From Imperialibacter sp040222385 (lineage in GTDB: Bacteria > Bacteroidota > Bacteroidia > Cytophagales > Cyclobacteriaceae), in the NCBI RefSeq assembly GCF_040222385.1, contig NZ_JAVKDF010000035.1, forward strand, positions 496,001 to 560,000: a DNA stretch of 64,000 bases, read 5' to 3'. Shown one piece after another: positions 45,825 to 55,300 of this stretch (position 1 is the first letter of the stretch; the number at the start of each line of letters is the position of its first letter). Made by a program: the position numbers and the translations under genes. A model generated the notes under the pieces. That model ran no database searches and was not told the DNA's origin. It saw nothing but the letters and a program-made list of their open reading frames with translations.

Positions 45825-46292
45825 TCAGGCTTTCTGGTTGATTTCAACGGCCTTGTCAACGGCCCTTTTTATTCGGACGTATGTACCACAACGACAAATG
45901 ATCGGGGACATATAAGCATTGATCTGTTCTTCGCTGGGCTTGGGATGCTTGCTCAACAAAGCAGCAGCCGTCATTATTTGACCCGACTGGCAGTAGCCGC
46001 ATTGAGGAACTTGCTCTTCTTGCCATGCTTGCTGAACCGGATGATCGTTATCAGCTGACAAACCTTCGATGGTTGTGATGGATTTCCCTGTTGCACCAGA
46101 GACTGGCGTAACACATGAACGAACCGGCTCGCCATCGATATGGACGGTGCAAGCACCGCACTGCGAAATGCCACAACCAAATTTGGTTCCGGTCAACAGA
46201 GCGAAGTCCCGAATGGCCCACAAAAGGGGCATTTGCGGATCAACCTCCATAGGATAATCTCTGTTATTGATGCGAAGGGTAAGAGATGCCAT
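45825..46292 (-). CDS. [2Fe-2S] subunit of the molybdenum hydroxylase (IorA-like)
   Basis: 155 residues from the ATG at 46292 (MASLTLRINN), preferred over the ATG at 46325. Plant-type cluster Cys40, Cys45, Cys48, Cys60 and the second cluster Cys98, Cys101, Cys133, Cys135, all present. Transfers electrons from the molybdenum centre of the IorB-like subunit, whose gene follows 5 bases on. Confidence 0.95.
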   Translation of the reverse strand: MASLTLRINNRDYPMEVDPQMPLLWAIRDFALLTGTKFGCGISQCGACTVHIDGEPVRSCVTPVSGATGKSITTIEGLSADNDHPVQQAWQEEQVPQCGYCQSGQIMTAAALLSKHPKPSEEQINAYMSPIICRCGTYVRIKRAVDKAVEINQKA

Positions 46293-46428
46293 AGTCTGAC
46301 TTTTAGTATGCTTTAAGTTAGCCATTTAACCGGAGAAATTAAAAACAACGGACATACAGTCTCTACCCCTCTCTTTCAGCGGTCGCCCGTGCTTGTTACA
46401 AACAAAAATCAAATTCATTTGTCTTTAT

Positions 46429-46444
46429 GTAAAGTCTACTTTAC
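46429..46444. promoter_or_regulatory. Inverted repeat before the membrane protein-XRE pair
   Basis: GTAAAG-TCTA-CTTTAC, 6-bp arms, 36 bases upstream of the ATG at 46480. A second dyad (TTTAGTC/GACTAAA) spans 46446-46468. Typical position for autoregulation by the adjacent XRE regulator. Confidence 0.4.
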
Positions 46445-46479
46445 TTTTAGTCTTCTTTTAACGACTAAACATGCGAATC

Positions 46480-46881
46480 ATGCAAAAATCGATTGTTCCA
46501 AGTTTTCTATATCCGCATTGGACAAAAGCCCTCGGTGGGGTCACCATCCTTTTTGGGCTCATCGTCTTTTTTCACAGACTTGCCGAGTATCAAATAATGG
46601 ACTTTGCCGGACTCAGCTTTCCTGTTGCTATGGGCCTTATTATGATTTTTTTCTCACGGGAGAAGGTGTATGATGAAAGGATAGCTTATCTCAAATTCAG
46701 GTCATTGGCTGCAGCAGTGCCTTTAGGCGCCCTGGTAGCAATGCTGATTAATTATGTTCAAAACTACGAGGGTTATTCCATTGAAACCGATAGTTGGTAT
46801 TCAATTTCGGCCTTTGAATATCTGTCTATCACCCTCATAATTGCTATTGGGTGGTTCCAATATTTAAGGGTAAAGGAATAG
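46480..46881 (+). CDS. Small membrane protein paired with XRE regulator
   Basis: 133 residues from the ATG at 46480 (MQKSIVPSF); an ATG at 46471 is also possible. Four predicted membrane segments, including GGVTILFGLIVFFHRL, FPVAMGLIMIFF and LAAAVPLGALVAMLI. No catalytic motif. The next gene encodes a small XRE-family regulator 4 bases later, an arrangement common for membrane proteins of unknown role with a dedicated repressor. Confidence 0.75.
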   Translation: MQKSIVPSFLYPHWTKALGGVTILFGLIVFFHRLAEYQIMDFAGLSFPVAMGLIMIFFSREKVYDERIAYLKFRSLAAAVPLGALVAMLINYVQNYEGYSIETDSWYSISAFEYLSITLIIAIGWFQYLRVKE

Positions 46882-46885
46882 TTAT

Positions 46886-47095
46886 ATGACAAACTCCATA
46901 AAAGTAGAGCGGGCCAGGAACAATTTCACCCAAGCTGATCTGGCTGACAAGGTGGGAGTTTCACGGCAAACTATTAACTCCATTGAGACCGGGAAATTCA
47001 TCCCTTCTACGCTCCTTTCACTCAAGATTGCCCACGTGTTCAATGAGAAAGTTGACAATATATTCTCCCTGGAGGACGGCGACTGGGAAGTATAG
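46886..47095 (+). CDS. XRE-family HTH transcriptional regulator (Cro/CI type)
   Basis: 69 residues. Single helix-turn-helix with RARNNFTQADLADKVGVSRQTINSIETGKFIPS, then KIAHVFNEKVDNIF. Lies 4 bases after the membrane protein stop, so cotranscribed; probably controls that pair through the dyad at 46429-46444. Confidence 0.95.
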   Translation: MTNSIKVERARNNFTQADLADKVGVSRQTINSIETGKFIPSTLLSLKIAHVFNEKVDNIFSLEDGDWEV

Positions 47096-47148
47096 CACCT
47101 TGCAGACCAGCTACTTAAGCGTATTTCGAGAGAGATGAAACGGAGGCA

Positions 47149-47571
47149 CTAGTCCTTGATGAGGTACTTCTGCACCTTTTTCTTCAGCGTTTCCTTGTCG
47201 GCTGAAACGTGGGGGTCGGAGTAAATCTTAGTAATGAGATGGTACAACACATCTTCGTTGTAGCCCATTTTTGACGCCATCTTGGCACAATAGGTAATCT
47301 CTTCCTTGTAAAGTCGGCCGTCGATCTTCATAAGCTGCACCACACGGTACATGTATTCATACTTTTCGTCATCGGAGAGGTCTGCCAGATTACCTACTTC
47401 ATGGGTCTCGTCGAAGGCTGTAGCAATATCTTCCTCAGTAAGTCCATTGGCTTTTCCAACTTGCCTTATCAGGTCGATTTCATCCTGCGACACGACTCCA
47501 TCTATTTTGGCTAGCTGCACCAAAATTTGGAGCTGTGAACGGGACATATACTGACTTGTAACGGTTCCCAT
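47149..47571 (-). CDS. TerB-like tellurite-resistance-type protein
   Basis: 140 residues, an all-helical TerB domain: VQLAKIDGVVSQDEIDLIRQV and VQLMKIDGRLYKEEITYCAKMA, each with acidic positions resembling TerB metal sites. A start at MSRSQLQ (47547) is also possible. Related in fold to the N-terminal domain of the ABC transporter at 10339. Function unknown. Confidence 0.9.
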   Translation of the reverse strand: MGTVTSQYMSRSQLQILVQLAKIDGVVSQDEIDLIRQVGKANGLTEEDIATAFDETHEVGNLADLSDDEKYEYMYRVVQLMKIDGRLYKEEITYCAKMASKMGYNEDVLYHLITKIYSDPHVSADKETLKKKVQKYLIKD

Positions 47572-47758
47572 GGCGGATTGACTAATACTGCTTAGGTCGA
47601 ATTAACTCGCTTCCGAGTCGTGAACCAGTAAAAATAACAAATAATGTGAAATTAAAAGGATATCAGCGAACAGGAGCACGTAGTTGTTTTAAAAATGCTT
47701 TTCTTTATTCATTAAGTACAAAAACCTAACAGGGGAGTGAGTAAAATCTGTCAATGAA

Positions 47759-48361
47759 ATGAATTTTCTGGCCCATATATATCTTTCCGGCCCCGAAAGG
47801 GACATTCAACTGGGTAACTTTATTGGTGACTTTGTGAAAGGCAACCAACTCACAGAGTTCCCTGACCGCATTCAGGCTGGAATCATGCTTCACCGGCACA
47901 TTGACACCTATACCGATACCCACGAGGTGGTGAGAGAAAGTAAGCTAAAACTAAGGGAGGGCTTCGGGCACTATGCTCCTGTAATTGTTGATGTTTTCTA
48001 CGACCACTTTCTGGCAAGGGACTGGCAAAAACACCACCCACAAGATTTGAAGGCATTCACGGAGTCATTCTACGCCCTGGCCAAATCAAGGGGCACTGAC
48101 TTGCCGCCGAGAGCATCAAAAATGCTGAGTTACATGAGTGCCGATAATTGGCTGTACAACTACCAGTTCATTGAAGGGATTAAATGGACACTTACCGGAA
48201 TGTCGAGAAGAACCTCTTTCAATTCGAACATGGAGCTTGCCCACAAGTCTCTTGAAGCACACTATGCCTCTTTCGAAAAAGAATTCAATATCTTCTTCCC
48301 TGACCTTATCCACTCATCGAATCAATTCCTTGAAGAGCTCAAAAACAGGTTTTCCTTGTAA
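47759..48361 (+). CDS. acpH: ACP phosphodiesterase (AcpH-like)
   Basis: 200 residues. Family motifs MNFLAHIYLSG, IGDFVKG, GIMLHRHIDTYTDTH and FYDHFLARDW (HD-like metal site). AcpH removes the phosphopantetheine group from acyl carrier protein. Co-oriented with two membrane protein genes downstream (48371, 48808). Confidence 0.93.
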   Translation: MNFLAHIYLSGPERDIQLGNFIGDFVKGNQLTEFPDRIQAGIMLHRHIDTYTDTHEVVRESKLKLREGFGHYAPVIVDVFYDHFLARDWQKHHPQDLKAFTESFYALAKSRGTDLPPRASKMLSYMSADNWLYNYQFIEGIKWTLTGMSRRTSFNSNMELAHKSLEAHYASFEKEFNIFFPDLIHSSNQFLEELKNRFSL

Positions 48362-48370
48362 CTTTACTCC

Positions 48371-48811
48371 ATGATTGTTTGCAAACCGAAAATTAACACC
48401 TATTTCAGTATAGCTGTTTTTGAAGTAGTCGCCGGCGGCCTCCTAGGGCTTATTTATTATCAACTGCCCAACATGGGTCAGTGGAAGTGGCTGGGTCGCT
48501 TGCTGCTTCCAATACTTATCGGCATTATGCTGGCTATACTTATTAAAGTCATTTGGTCGCTCAAAAACGTAAAGGTGGCCAAAGAACGTTTTGAGGTATT
48601 TTTTCCCATCAGGCGAAAAAAATTGACCTACACAGGCAAAAACCTGCAGAAATGGAAAGAGGAAACCATCAAAACTGCCGGAGGGGTTTACAAGGAAGTA
48701 ACGCTTATCTTTGATGACGGTAGAAAAATAAGTGTGAGTCAGCAGGAGCATACCGACTACGCACAGCTACTAAAATATATGCATCAAAAATTCAGCAAAG
48801 TAAAGGCATGA
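48371..48811 (+). CDS. Small membrane protein with PH-like domain
   Basis: 146 residues: two membrane helices (AVFEVVAGGLLGLIYY and LLLPILIGIMLAILIKVI) then a soluble strand-rich part (FEVFFPIRRKKLTYTGKNLQKWK, VTLIFDDGRKISVSQQEH) resembling a bacterial PH domain. It starts 9 bases after acpH and overlaps the crcB start by four bases, so the three are a transcript. Confidence 0.72.
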   Translation: MIVCKPKINTYFSIAVFEVVAGGLLGLIYYQLPNMGQWKWLGRLLLPILIGIMLAILIKVIWSLKNVKVAKERFEVFFPIRRKKLTYTGKNLQKWKEETIKTAGGVYKEVTLIFDDGRKISVSQQEHTDYAQLLKYMHQKFSKVKA

Positions 48812-49176
48812 AGGAGGTACTACTTGTGGGTGCTGGTGGTTTTGCCGGCAGCATAGGGCGCTACCTTTTGGCCCTGGCTGGTACCAGGTGGCTTCCTATG
48901 GAGTTTCCTTTGGGAACGTTCACGGCCAACGTGCTGGGCTGCTTTATCATTGGCCTACTCATGGGAGCAGGCATGAAGACGGAGTGGATGACAAAGGATA
49001 TGTTTCTTCTGCTTGCCACAGGATTTTGTGGCGGTTTCACTACCTTTTCAACCTTTTCTGCTGAAAACATCAACTTTATCACCACCGGGCACTATCTGAT
49101 GGCTACTTTTTATTTTCTTGGCAGTGTTGTTCTGGGTGCATTGGCAGTGCTTTTGGGAATGTGGCTTATTAAATAG
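48808..49176 (+). CDS. crcB: CrcB/Fluc fluoride channel
   Basis: 122 residues, four membrane helices, with GGFAGSIGRYLL, NVLGCFIIGL and TGFCGGFTTFSTFS, the last carrying the phenylalanine-lined pore motif. Fluc channels export fluoride passively. Start overlaps the previous gene (ATGA). No fluoride riboswitch sequence is recognisable upstream of the transcript. Confidence 0.95.
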   Translation: MKEVLLVGAGGFAGSIGRYLLALAGTRWLPMEFPLGTFTANVLGCFIIGLLMGAGMKTEWMTKDMFLLLATGFCGGFTTFSTFSAENINFITTGHYLMATFYFLGSVVLGALAVLLGMWLIK

Positions 49177-49197
49177 ACTTCGCCGAAACTATCTGAC

Positions 49198-49213
49198 GTA
49201 ATAACGTTATTAC
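49198..49213. promoter_or_regulatory. Perfect 16-bp palindrome
   Basis: GTAATAACGTTATTAC lies 22 bases after crcB and 76 bases before the next gene. Candidate operator for the kinase/HAD transcript, or a weak hairpin after crcB. Confidence 0.4.
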
Positions 49214-49288
49214 TATATGAAACGCAGGGCCTACAACGGCCTTTAGACAATCGAATACCAACATAAGAACATATAACCCCTGATTCAA

Positions 49289-50335
49289 TTGCAAAAACTT
49301 TTCGACTTCACAACAATAATAAGAGAGGCCTGGCACGAATACGACCCCAGCCAGTGCATCAAATCTATAACGGACATCAGCGCCAAGGTTTCAACCAATT
49401 ATGTCTACCGTGTAAAACTTGAAGACGACAGTCTGGTAGTCGCTAAGCTTTCCTATTTTGGGCGGTACCAGCACTTTGTAGAGGACCATACCATCATCAA
49501 CGCCCTGGCCAACAACCTGCCCGATCCGTTCGAGAATTTTGTAGCGAAGTCACTTACCAAGCACGGACAGCTATTTACCTACCGGTATCAAAATAGCCTT
49601 CTGGATGCCTGGGTTGTCTTTTACAACCCTATCAAAATTGACAGAAAACCACCCAAGAGGTTGAATGAAACTCAAATTGGTATTTTGGGTGAGGAACTTG
49701 CCAAATTTCACAAAGCTTGCAAAAAAGTAAGGAATACACTTCCACGCAATTTTAAGCAAGCGAAGGACGACCTTGATCAGCTAGTAGAAATACTGGACAC
49801 TGCACCGGGCCGCTTTGAGTACCGTGGTCACCGTGACACCATCCTTCAGCAGTGTGAATTGCTGTACGAAAACAGTGACAAACTAAAAGCACAAAACTTT
49901 GACACGATTCCCGTCTTTATCGATTGGAACATTGGAAATTTTTCTGTGACAAAAGATTTTAAGTTCTATTCCCGGTGGGACTATGACTGGTTCAGGATGA
50001 GTAGCAGGGTCATGGATTTCTACTTTTTCAGTCGGGTGACGTCAGATATCGGAGATCGTACTATCTTTAGCTATCTGATTGATCCGTTGATGGAAGATCG
50101 CTTCCTGATTTTCCTTAAGGCCTATCATGCAGTTTACCCATTAACCAAAGATGAAGTTCTATTCATGAAGGAAGCCTACCGCTTTTTTATCCTCAATTAT
50201 GTGGTAAAAGACGGGCGCTATTTCTTTCATGAGCTTTATTCCAGTCGCTTGCGACAGGAAGCCTTCGAAATCTATTTTCCCAGCCTCGACAAGACCTTTG
50301 ATTCTGATAAGATCTGTCGGGCTTTAAACCTGTAG
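49289..50335 (+). CDS. Aminoglycoside-phosphotransferase-fold kinase-like protein
   Basis: 348 residues. The only plausible start is a TTG at 49289 (an in-frame TAA lies at 49274-49276), unless the earlier CTG or ATT is used. APH/choline-kinase fold: catalytic loop FIDWNIGNF (Asp and Asn, though the usual HxD is IDW) and SRWDYDWF for the magnesium Asp. The N-terminal lobe has VVAKL for the ATP Lys. Small-molecule substrate unknown. Three bases before a HAD-type phosphatase gene, so probably a functional pair. Confidence 0.82.
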   Translation: MQKLFDFTTIIREAWHEYDPSQCIKSITDISAKVSTNYVYRVKLEDDSLVVAKLSYFGRYQHFVEDHTIINALANNLPDPFENFVAKSLTKHGQLFTYRYQNSLLDAWVVFYNPIKIDRKPPKRLNETQIGILGEELAKFHKACKKVRNTLPRNFKQAKDDLDQLVEILDTAPGRFEYRGHRDTILQQCELLYENSDKLKAQNFDTIPVFIDWNIGNFSVTKDFKFYSRWDYDWFRMSSRVMDFYFFSRVTSDIGDRTIFSYLIDPLMEDRFLIFLKAYHAVYPLTKDEVLFMKEAYRFFILNYVVKDGRYFFHELYSSRLRQEAFEIYFPSLDKTFDSDKICRALNL

Positions 50336-50338
50336 CTA

Positions 50339-51199
50339 ATGCGCATTAGAAGTTTCAAGTCGGTCGTTTCAAAATACAAAACGGTCTTTTTCGATGCATT
50401 TGGGGTGTTGAAAAATTATAAAGGACTCATCCCTGGTATAGAAAACACCTTCACCTATCTGGAAGAACAGGGTATTAATTATTTCATCCTGACCAACGAT
50501 GCCTCCCGAAGCCCGCTGCAACTGGCTGAAAAGTACCAAAAGCTTGGCATACCCAATATTACAGAAGACAGAATAGTGTCGTCAGGAATGTTGGCCAAAG
50601 AGTACTTAACCCTGAAGGTGAAGAAAGGGGCGGTGGCCTTTTTAGGCACTGAGGAGTCGGCTCACTACATCGAAACCAATGATTTAAAAACGGTTCCAAT
50701 TTCCAAGCTTGACATAGACAATACCGACGATATCAATGCACTGGTGTTTCTGGATGACGAAGGATTCGATTGGAACCATGATATCAACAAGGTGGTGAAC
50801 TTGCTGAGAATGAAGAATATTCCGGCTATTGTTGCTAATACTGACTATGCCTACCCTGTGGCAAAGCACGAAGTAGCGATTGCCGTGGGAAGCCTGGCCG
50901 ACATGGTAGAAACCATTGTGGGAAAACAATTTATCCGCTTTGGTAAGCCCGACGCTCAAATGTTCAACTTTGCCTATGAGCATTCCCTTAACAATGGTGT
51001 GAAGCCTGGAAAAGAGAGCATACTCATGGTGGGGGACACGCTTATCACCGATATTATTGGGGGCAATAAGTTTGGGCTCGATACCGTGCTCGTTCTCACG
51101 GGCAACACATTGCCCGAGCAAGCAGATGTGAGAATCAAAACCACAGGCATTATCCCTACCTATATTTGTGACTCAGCTGTGATACAAAGAGAGGAATAG
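50339..51199 (+). CDS. HAD-IIA family hydrolase (NagD-like)
   Basis: 286 residues. HAD motif I is FFDAFGVLKNY: the nucleophile Asp is present but the residue two positions on is Phe, where most members have the acid/base Asp. Motif II FILTNDAS and motif III GDTLITDIIGG are complete. This DxF form resembles the DxW variant of some HAD-IIA subgroups. Adjacent to and co-oriented with the kinase-like gene (3 bases). Confidence 0.88.
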   Translation: MRIRSFKSVVSKYKTVFFDAFGVLKNYKGLIPGIENTFTYLEEQGINYFILTNDASRSPLQLAEKYQKLGIPNITEDRIVSSGMLAKEYLTLKVKKGAVAFLGTEESAHYIETNDLKTVPISKLDIDNTDDINALVFLDDEGFDWNHDINKVVNLLRMKNIPAIVANTDYAYPVAKHEVAIAVGSLADMVETIVGKQFIRFGKPDAQMFNFAYEHSLNNGVKPGKESILMVGDTLITDIIGGNKFGLDTVLVLTGNTLPEQADVRIKTTGIIPTYICDSAVIQREE

Positions 51200-51269
51200 T
51201 CTGTGATCATAAAAGGAAAATAAAGTAAAACCGAACCTTGATCGTCTTCATAAGTAAAACATTGTTAGC

Positions 51270-52316
51270 ATGATAAAAAGCTTCGGCAAGGCTCCCGAAA
51301 AAGAGGTCATCAATCGATCAGATCAATACCAGAAAGGACGATTTCAAAACCCGATAAGCACCACCGCAGCGTCTCTCAAAGACATGCCTCAGGTGATGGG
51401 GCGGTATATGAGGCGAAAAACGGAGAAAGCGCCCTCTAGTGCCTACAAGTTTCAAGAGGCTAATCGTGACATTATCAATGTGCTTGACAAGACGGGCGTT
51501 TACCTCAACTGGCTGGGCCACGCCGCAGTGCTCATTCACGCCGGAGGAAAGTACTTTCTGCTTGACCCCATGTTAGGCGAAAGAGCTTCACCCTTCCAAT
51601 GGATGGGGCCGAAGCGCTATGCCCCATCGCCGATCGATCCAAAAAAATTACCAGCCATAGAGGCAGTAGTGCTGTCGCACGACCACTATGATCACCTGGA
51701 CTACCCCACTATACTAGCGCTGAAAAACAAGGTGAAAAAGTTCATTGTACCAGTTGGCGTGTCGTCGCACCTGGAGCATTGGGGCGTGCCCAAAGAAAAT
51801 ATTGTTGAAAAAGACTGGTGGGAGAGCTACCAAGGTGATGGCTACACCTTTACTGCCGCACCAGCCCGGCATTTTTCGGGAAGGTTATTCACCAGGGACA
51901 ATACCCTTTGGTGCTCATGGGTGCTGAAGTTCGGAGAAAGCAATATCTACTTTGCCGGAGACTCGGGCTATTTTGACGGCTATGCTGAAATCGGGCAAAA
52001 ATACGGGCCCTTCGATATGTCGCTTATGCCAATTGGCGCCTATGACACTGCCTGGCACGACATCCACCTTAACCCTGAAGAGGCAGTTGAAGCATTTCTT
52101 CAGCTTCAGGGCGGGCAGTTCTACCCCACCCATTGGGGCACTTTCGACCTGGCCCTGCACAGCTGGTATGAGCCCATTAAATGGCTGAATGAACTGGCTG
52201 AAGCGCACAAAATAAAAACCGTTACCCCGACTCCTGGTGAATGGGTGCATTTATTCGACAACCCAACCGATAAAAACTGGTGGCGAAAATACTCCAGTGA
52301 GTTGAGTTTAAGGTGA
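51270..52316 (+). CDS. Metallo-beta-lactamase-fold hydrolase, NAPE-PLD-like
   Basis: 348 residues. HxHxDH motif in LSHDHYDHLDYP plus further metal ligands (AARHFSGR, FAGDSGYF, PTHWGTF). The N-terminal part and GHAAVLIHAGGKYFLLDPM resemble N-acylphosphatidylethanolamine phospholipase D and UlaG relatives. Seventy bases after the HAD gene, possibly in one transcript. Activity on phospholipid is inference. Confidence 0.88.
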   Translation: MIKSFGKAPEKEVINRSDQYQKGRFQNPISTTAASLKDMPQVMGRYMRRKTEKAPSSAYKFQEANRDIINVLDKTGVYLNWLGHAAVLIHAGGKYFLLDPMLGERASPFQWMGPKRYAPSPIDPKKLPAIEAVVLSHDHYDHLDYPTILALKNKVKKFIVPVGVSSHLEHWGVPKENIVEKDWWESYQGDGYTFTAAPARHFSGRLFTRDNTLWCSWVLKFGESNIYFAGDSGYFDGYAEIGQKYGPFDMSLMPIGAYDTAWHDIHLNPEEAVEAFLQLQGGQFYPTHWGTFDLALHSWYEPIKWLNELAEAHKIKTVTPTPGEWVHLFDNPTDKNWWRKYSSELSLR

Positions 52317-52334
52317 GAAACGAGAATACTGATA

Positions 52335-52379
52335 AAAAACTGCCCTGTTTTCGCTTTTGGAGCAAACAGGGCAGTTTTT
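52335..52379. terminator. Bidirectional intrinsic terminator
   Basis: A 16-bp perfect stem (52335-52350 with 52364-52379), 13-base loop, with A-run before and T-run after, between convergent genes. Confidence 0.9.
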
Positions 52380-52382
52380 CAT

Positions 52383-55300
52383 TTATTCACTCGCTTTGAA
52401 TGACTCAAAGCTCTGCGCTTTCAGTGTCTCTCCTCCCGCTTTTTCAATAGCCGAATTTAATTTCTGTAGCTCTTCGCCAGTCAAGGCAGCAAATTTCAGC
52501 TGTTCGACTTTAAAATCAGCTTCCAGCGTGGCTATTCTATCAAGGTGAGACTGTGAAGGCCTGCCGGGGTAGCGGGTGATTGTGCCGTAAATTTGACTTA
52601 TCTTCTCACTGAGGCGTTCATCCTCATTGACATAGAAATCCCCTCCAAGAAACACCAAATTGTCTTTAAATGTCTGAACCGACCTGGCATAGGCTGTCGC
52701 CTTCTTTGCTAGCTTAGGCTGGCCTTTGGCCAAATCTTCAGCTTGCTGCTGCAACTTCGAAGACACATCGTACACCCATGCCATCTGCTCTGTCATATCA
52801 TAAAGTTTCCGCACAGTTTGCTCCTGCAGCTTTCGGTCTTCCACTGAGTGTAGCGACCTGGGATCGTAGCCAACAGTGTAAGTAGTCTCAAAAGCTTCCT
52901 TACCCTTCGTCACCACTGCCTTATAGGTGCCGCCAGGAAGGTCAGGCCCAAAGACATTACCAATCAGCGACATTCGGTTGTTGGTAGGAGCTGCCTTTGG
53001 CTTTTCCATTCTGGTGGGCATATCCACAATATTGACACCAGCCGACTTGCCAGCCGGAAGTTCCTTTATCATATTACCCGCCTCATCAAACACCTGAATG
53101 AACATTTTACCAAACACATGCCGCTTCTGCTGAAAGTAGATGATGCGAGGAGCTTCATTGGGGTTCTGCCCTACAAATTCGCCTGCTCCACCGAACCAAC
53201 CACCACCGAAATCAAAGCCTGAAGTATAGGCTTGAGGACTATCAAAAAAAGTAAAAGGTTTGTCCATGACCTCAGGAGTCAGTGCCCTCAGCGCTGGTAA
53301 ATCATCGATAATGATAACACCCCGGCCATGGGTTGCCAATACTAAGGCATTGTCCCTTGGATGAATAACCATGTCTCTGACTCCAACTTTCGGCACGTTG
53401 TTGGAGAACCTACCCCAATTTGATCCGCCGTCCACTGAAATGTAGAGCCCGAATTCAGTCCCAAGAAATACCAGATTCTCATTCACTAAATCTTCCCGCA
53501 CCGACAAGGCGTAGCCAGAGATATCGGGTGTTGCAAGTGAAACCCATGTTTTGCCAAGATCAGTACTCTTAAACAAGTAGGGTTGTATGTCGCCCATCCG
53601 GTGATGATCGAAGGTGACGTAGATAGTGTTTTTATCAAAATGACCGGGCTCCACGCTCGTACACCAGCTTTTAGCAGGCAATCCTGAGATGTTGGGAGAA
53701 ACATTTGTCCATGTAGTTCCTCCATCGGTTGTTACCTGCAGATTGCCGTCGTCGGTACCTACCCAAATCAGTTTTTCATCGAGCGGCGATTCGGCAATGG
53801 CATAAATCGTTGTGTTGTTTTCAGCAGCTGAGTTATCGGTAGAAAGGCCGCCAGACTGCTTTTGTTGTTGGCGGGCTGGGTCGTTAGTGGTCAGGTCTGG
53901 AGAAAGTCGCTTCCATGATTCTCCCTTGTCTTCCGACATAAACAAGAACTGGCTACCAAAGTAAAGTCGTTTCGGGTTTGACGAGCTTTTGTGAATCGGC
54001 GCATTCCAGTTGAAACGAAACTCCGCTTCGCCAACCCTTGGGTAAGGTTTGATGTCCTTGCTGTCAGCAGAGAGCAGGTTCACCCTGCTTATTTCACCAC
54101 CCTGAGCTTCGGCATACACTACATTTTTGTCTTCCGAATCTACATAGGCTGCAAAACCATCCCCACCAAGCACAAACTGCCAGTCTTTGCTGGCTATACC
54201 TCCCTGACTTTTCGATGGCCCTCTCCATGAACCATTGTCCTGAAGCCCACCATAAATATTAAAAGGCTCCTCCATGTCAACACTCACGTGGTAGTATTGT
54301 GCCAGTGGCAGGTTCATGAACATCGTATATGTATTGCCATTGTCGAGGGTTCTGTAAAGCCCGCCATCAGTGCCTGCAATATTGATTTTTGAATCGGTGG
54401 GGTGAATCCAAACAGCATGGATGTCGGAGTGCATGCCGCTATCGATTATTTTGAAGGTAGCACCGCTGTCTTCCGACATGATCAACTGTAGACCACACTT
54501 ATAAACAATTTTTTCGTTGGAGGGAGAAACTGTGAGCCTCGCAAAGTAGAAAGGCCTCACTTTATTGTTAAAATCGCCATTGACAAGGGCAAATGATTCA
54601 CCCGCATTGTCAGACCGGTAGAGCCCCTTTTCCTCTTCCTTGTCTGCCTCCACCGATAAGTAGATTATATTGCGATTAGACGGCGCAATTTCCACTGCCA
54701 GCCTGCCAAGTGTGCCTTTAGGCAGACCCTGGGTTACTTTGGTCCATGTCTTTCCGCCATCGGTGGTTTTATGTAATCCACTTCCCGATCCTCCCGACCT
54801 GAATGAGTAAGGCGTACGGCGGAAGTCCCACATGGCTGCATACAGTGTATTCGGGTCTTCCGGGTCCATCGTCAGGTCAGCGCAGCCAGTTTGAGGATTG
54901 ACATAAAGCAGCTTTACCCATGTTTCCCCGCCATCGGTGGTTTTATAAACCCCACGCTCTTCGTGATCATTCCATAGGTGGCCCAGCACGCCCACATACA
55001 CAGTATTTGAGTTGGTGGGGTCAACAATAATATCGCTGATCCTTTCGGAGTCTTTCAGCCCCATGTTTTTCCATGAAGAACCTCCGTCTGTGGTTTTGTA
55101 GATGCCATCTCCCACCGACACGCTATTTCTTACCCAGGTTTCACCCGTTCCAACCCACACAGTGTCGGGGTGATTTTGGTCAATGGTCACCTTACCTATT
55201 GATTGGGTATGTTCGTCAAAAACCGGTGTAAACAAAGCCCCGGCACTCTGCGACTTCCATACGCCCCCTCCGGCTGCTCCGACGTAAATTACTTCGGGCT

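Noticed and set aside
48500..48810. A fluoride riboswitch before crcB
   Set aside because: crcB overlaps the preceding gene by four bases, and no riboswitch-like sequence can be recognised upstream of the transcript.
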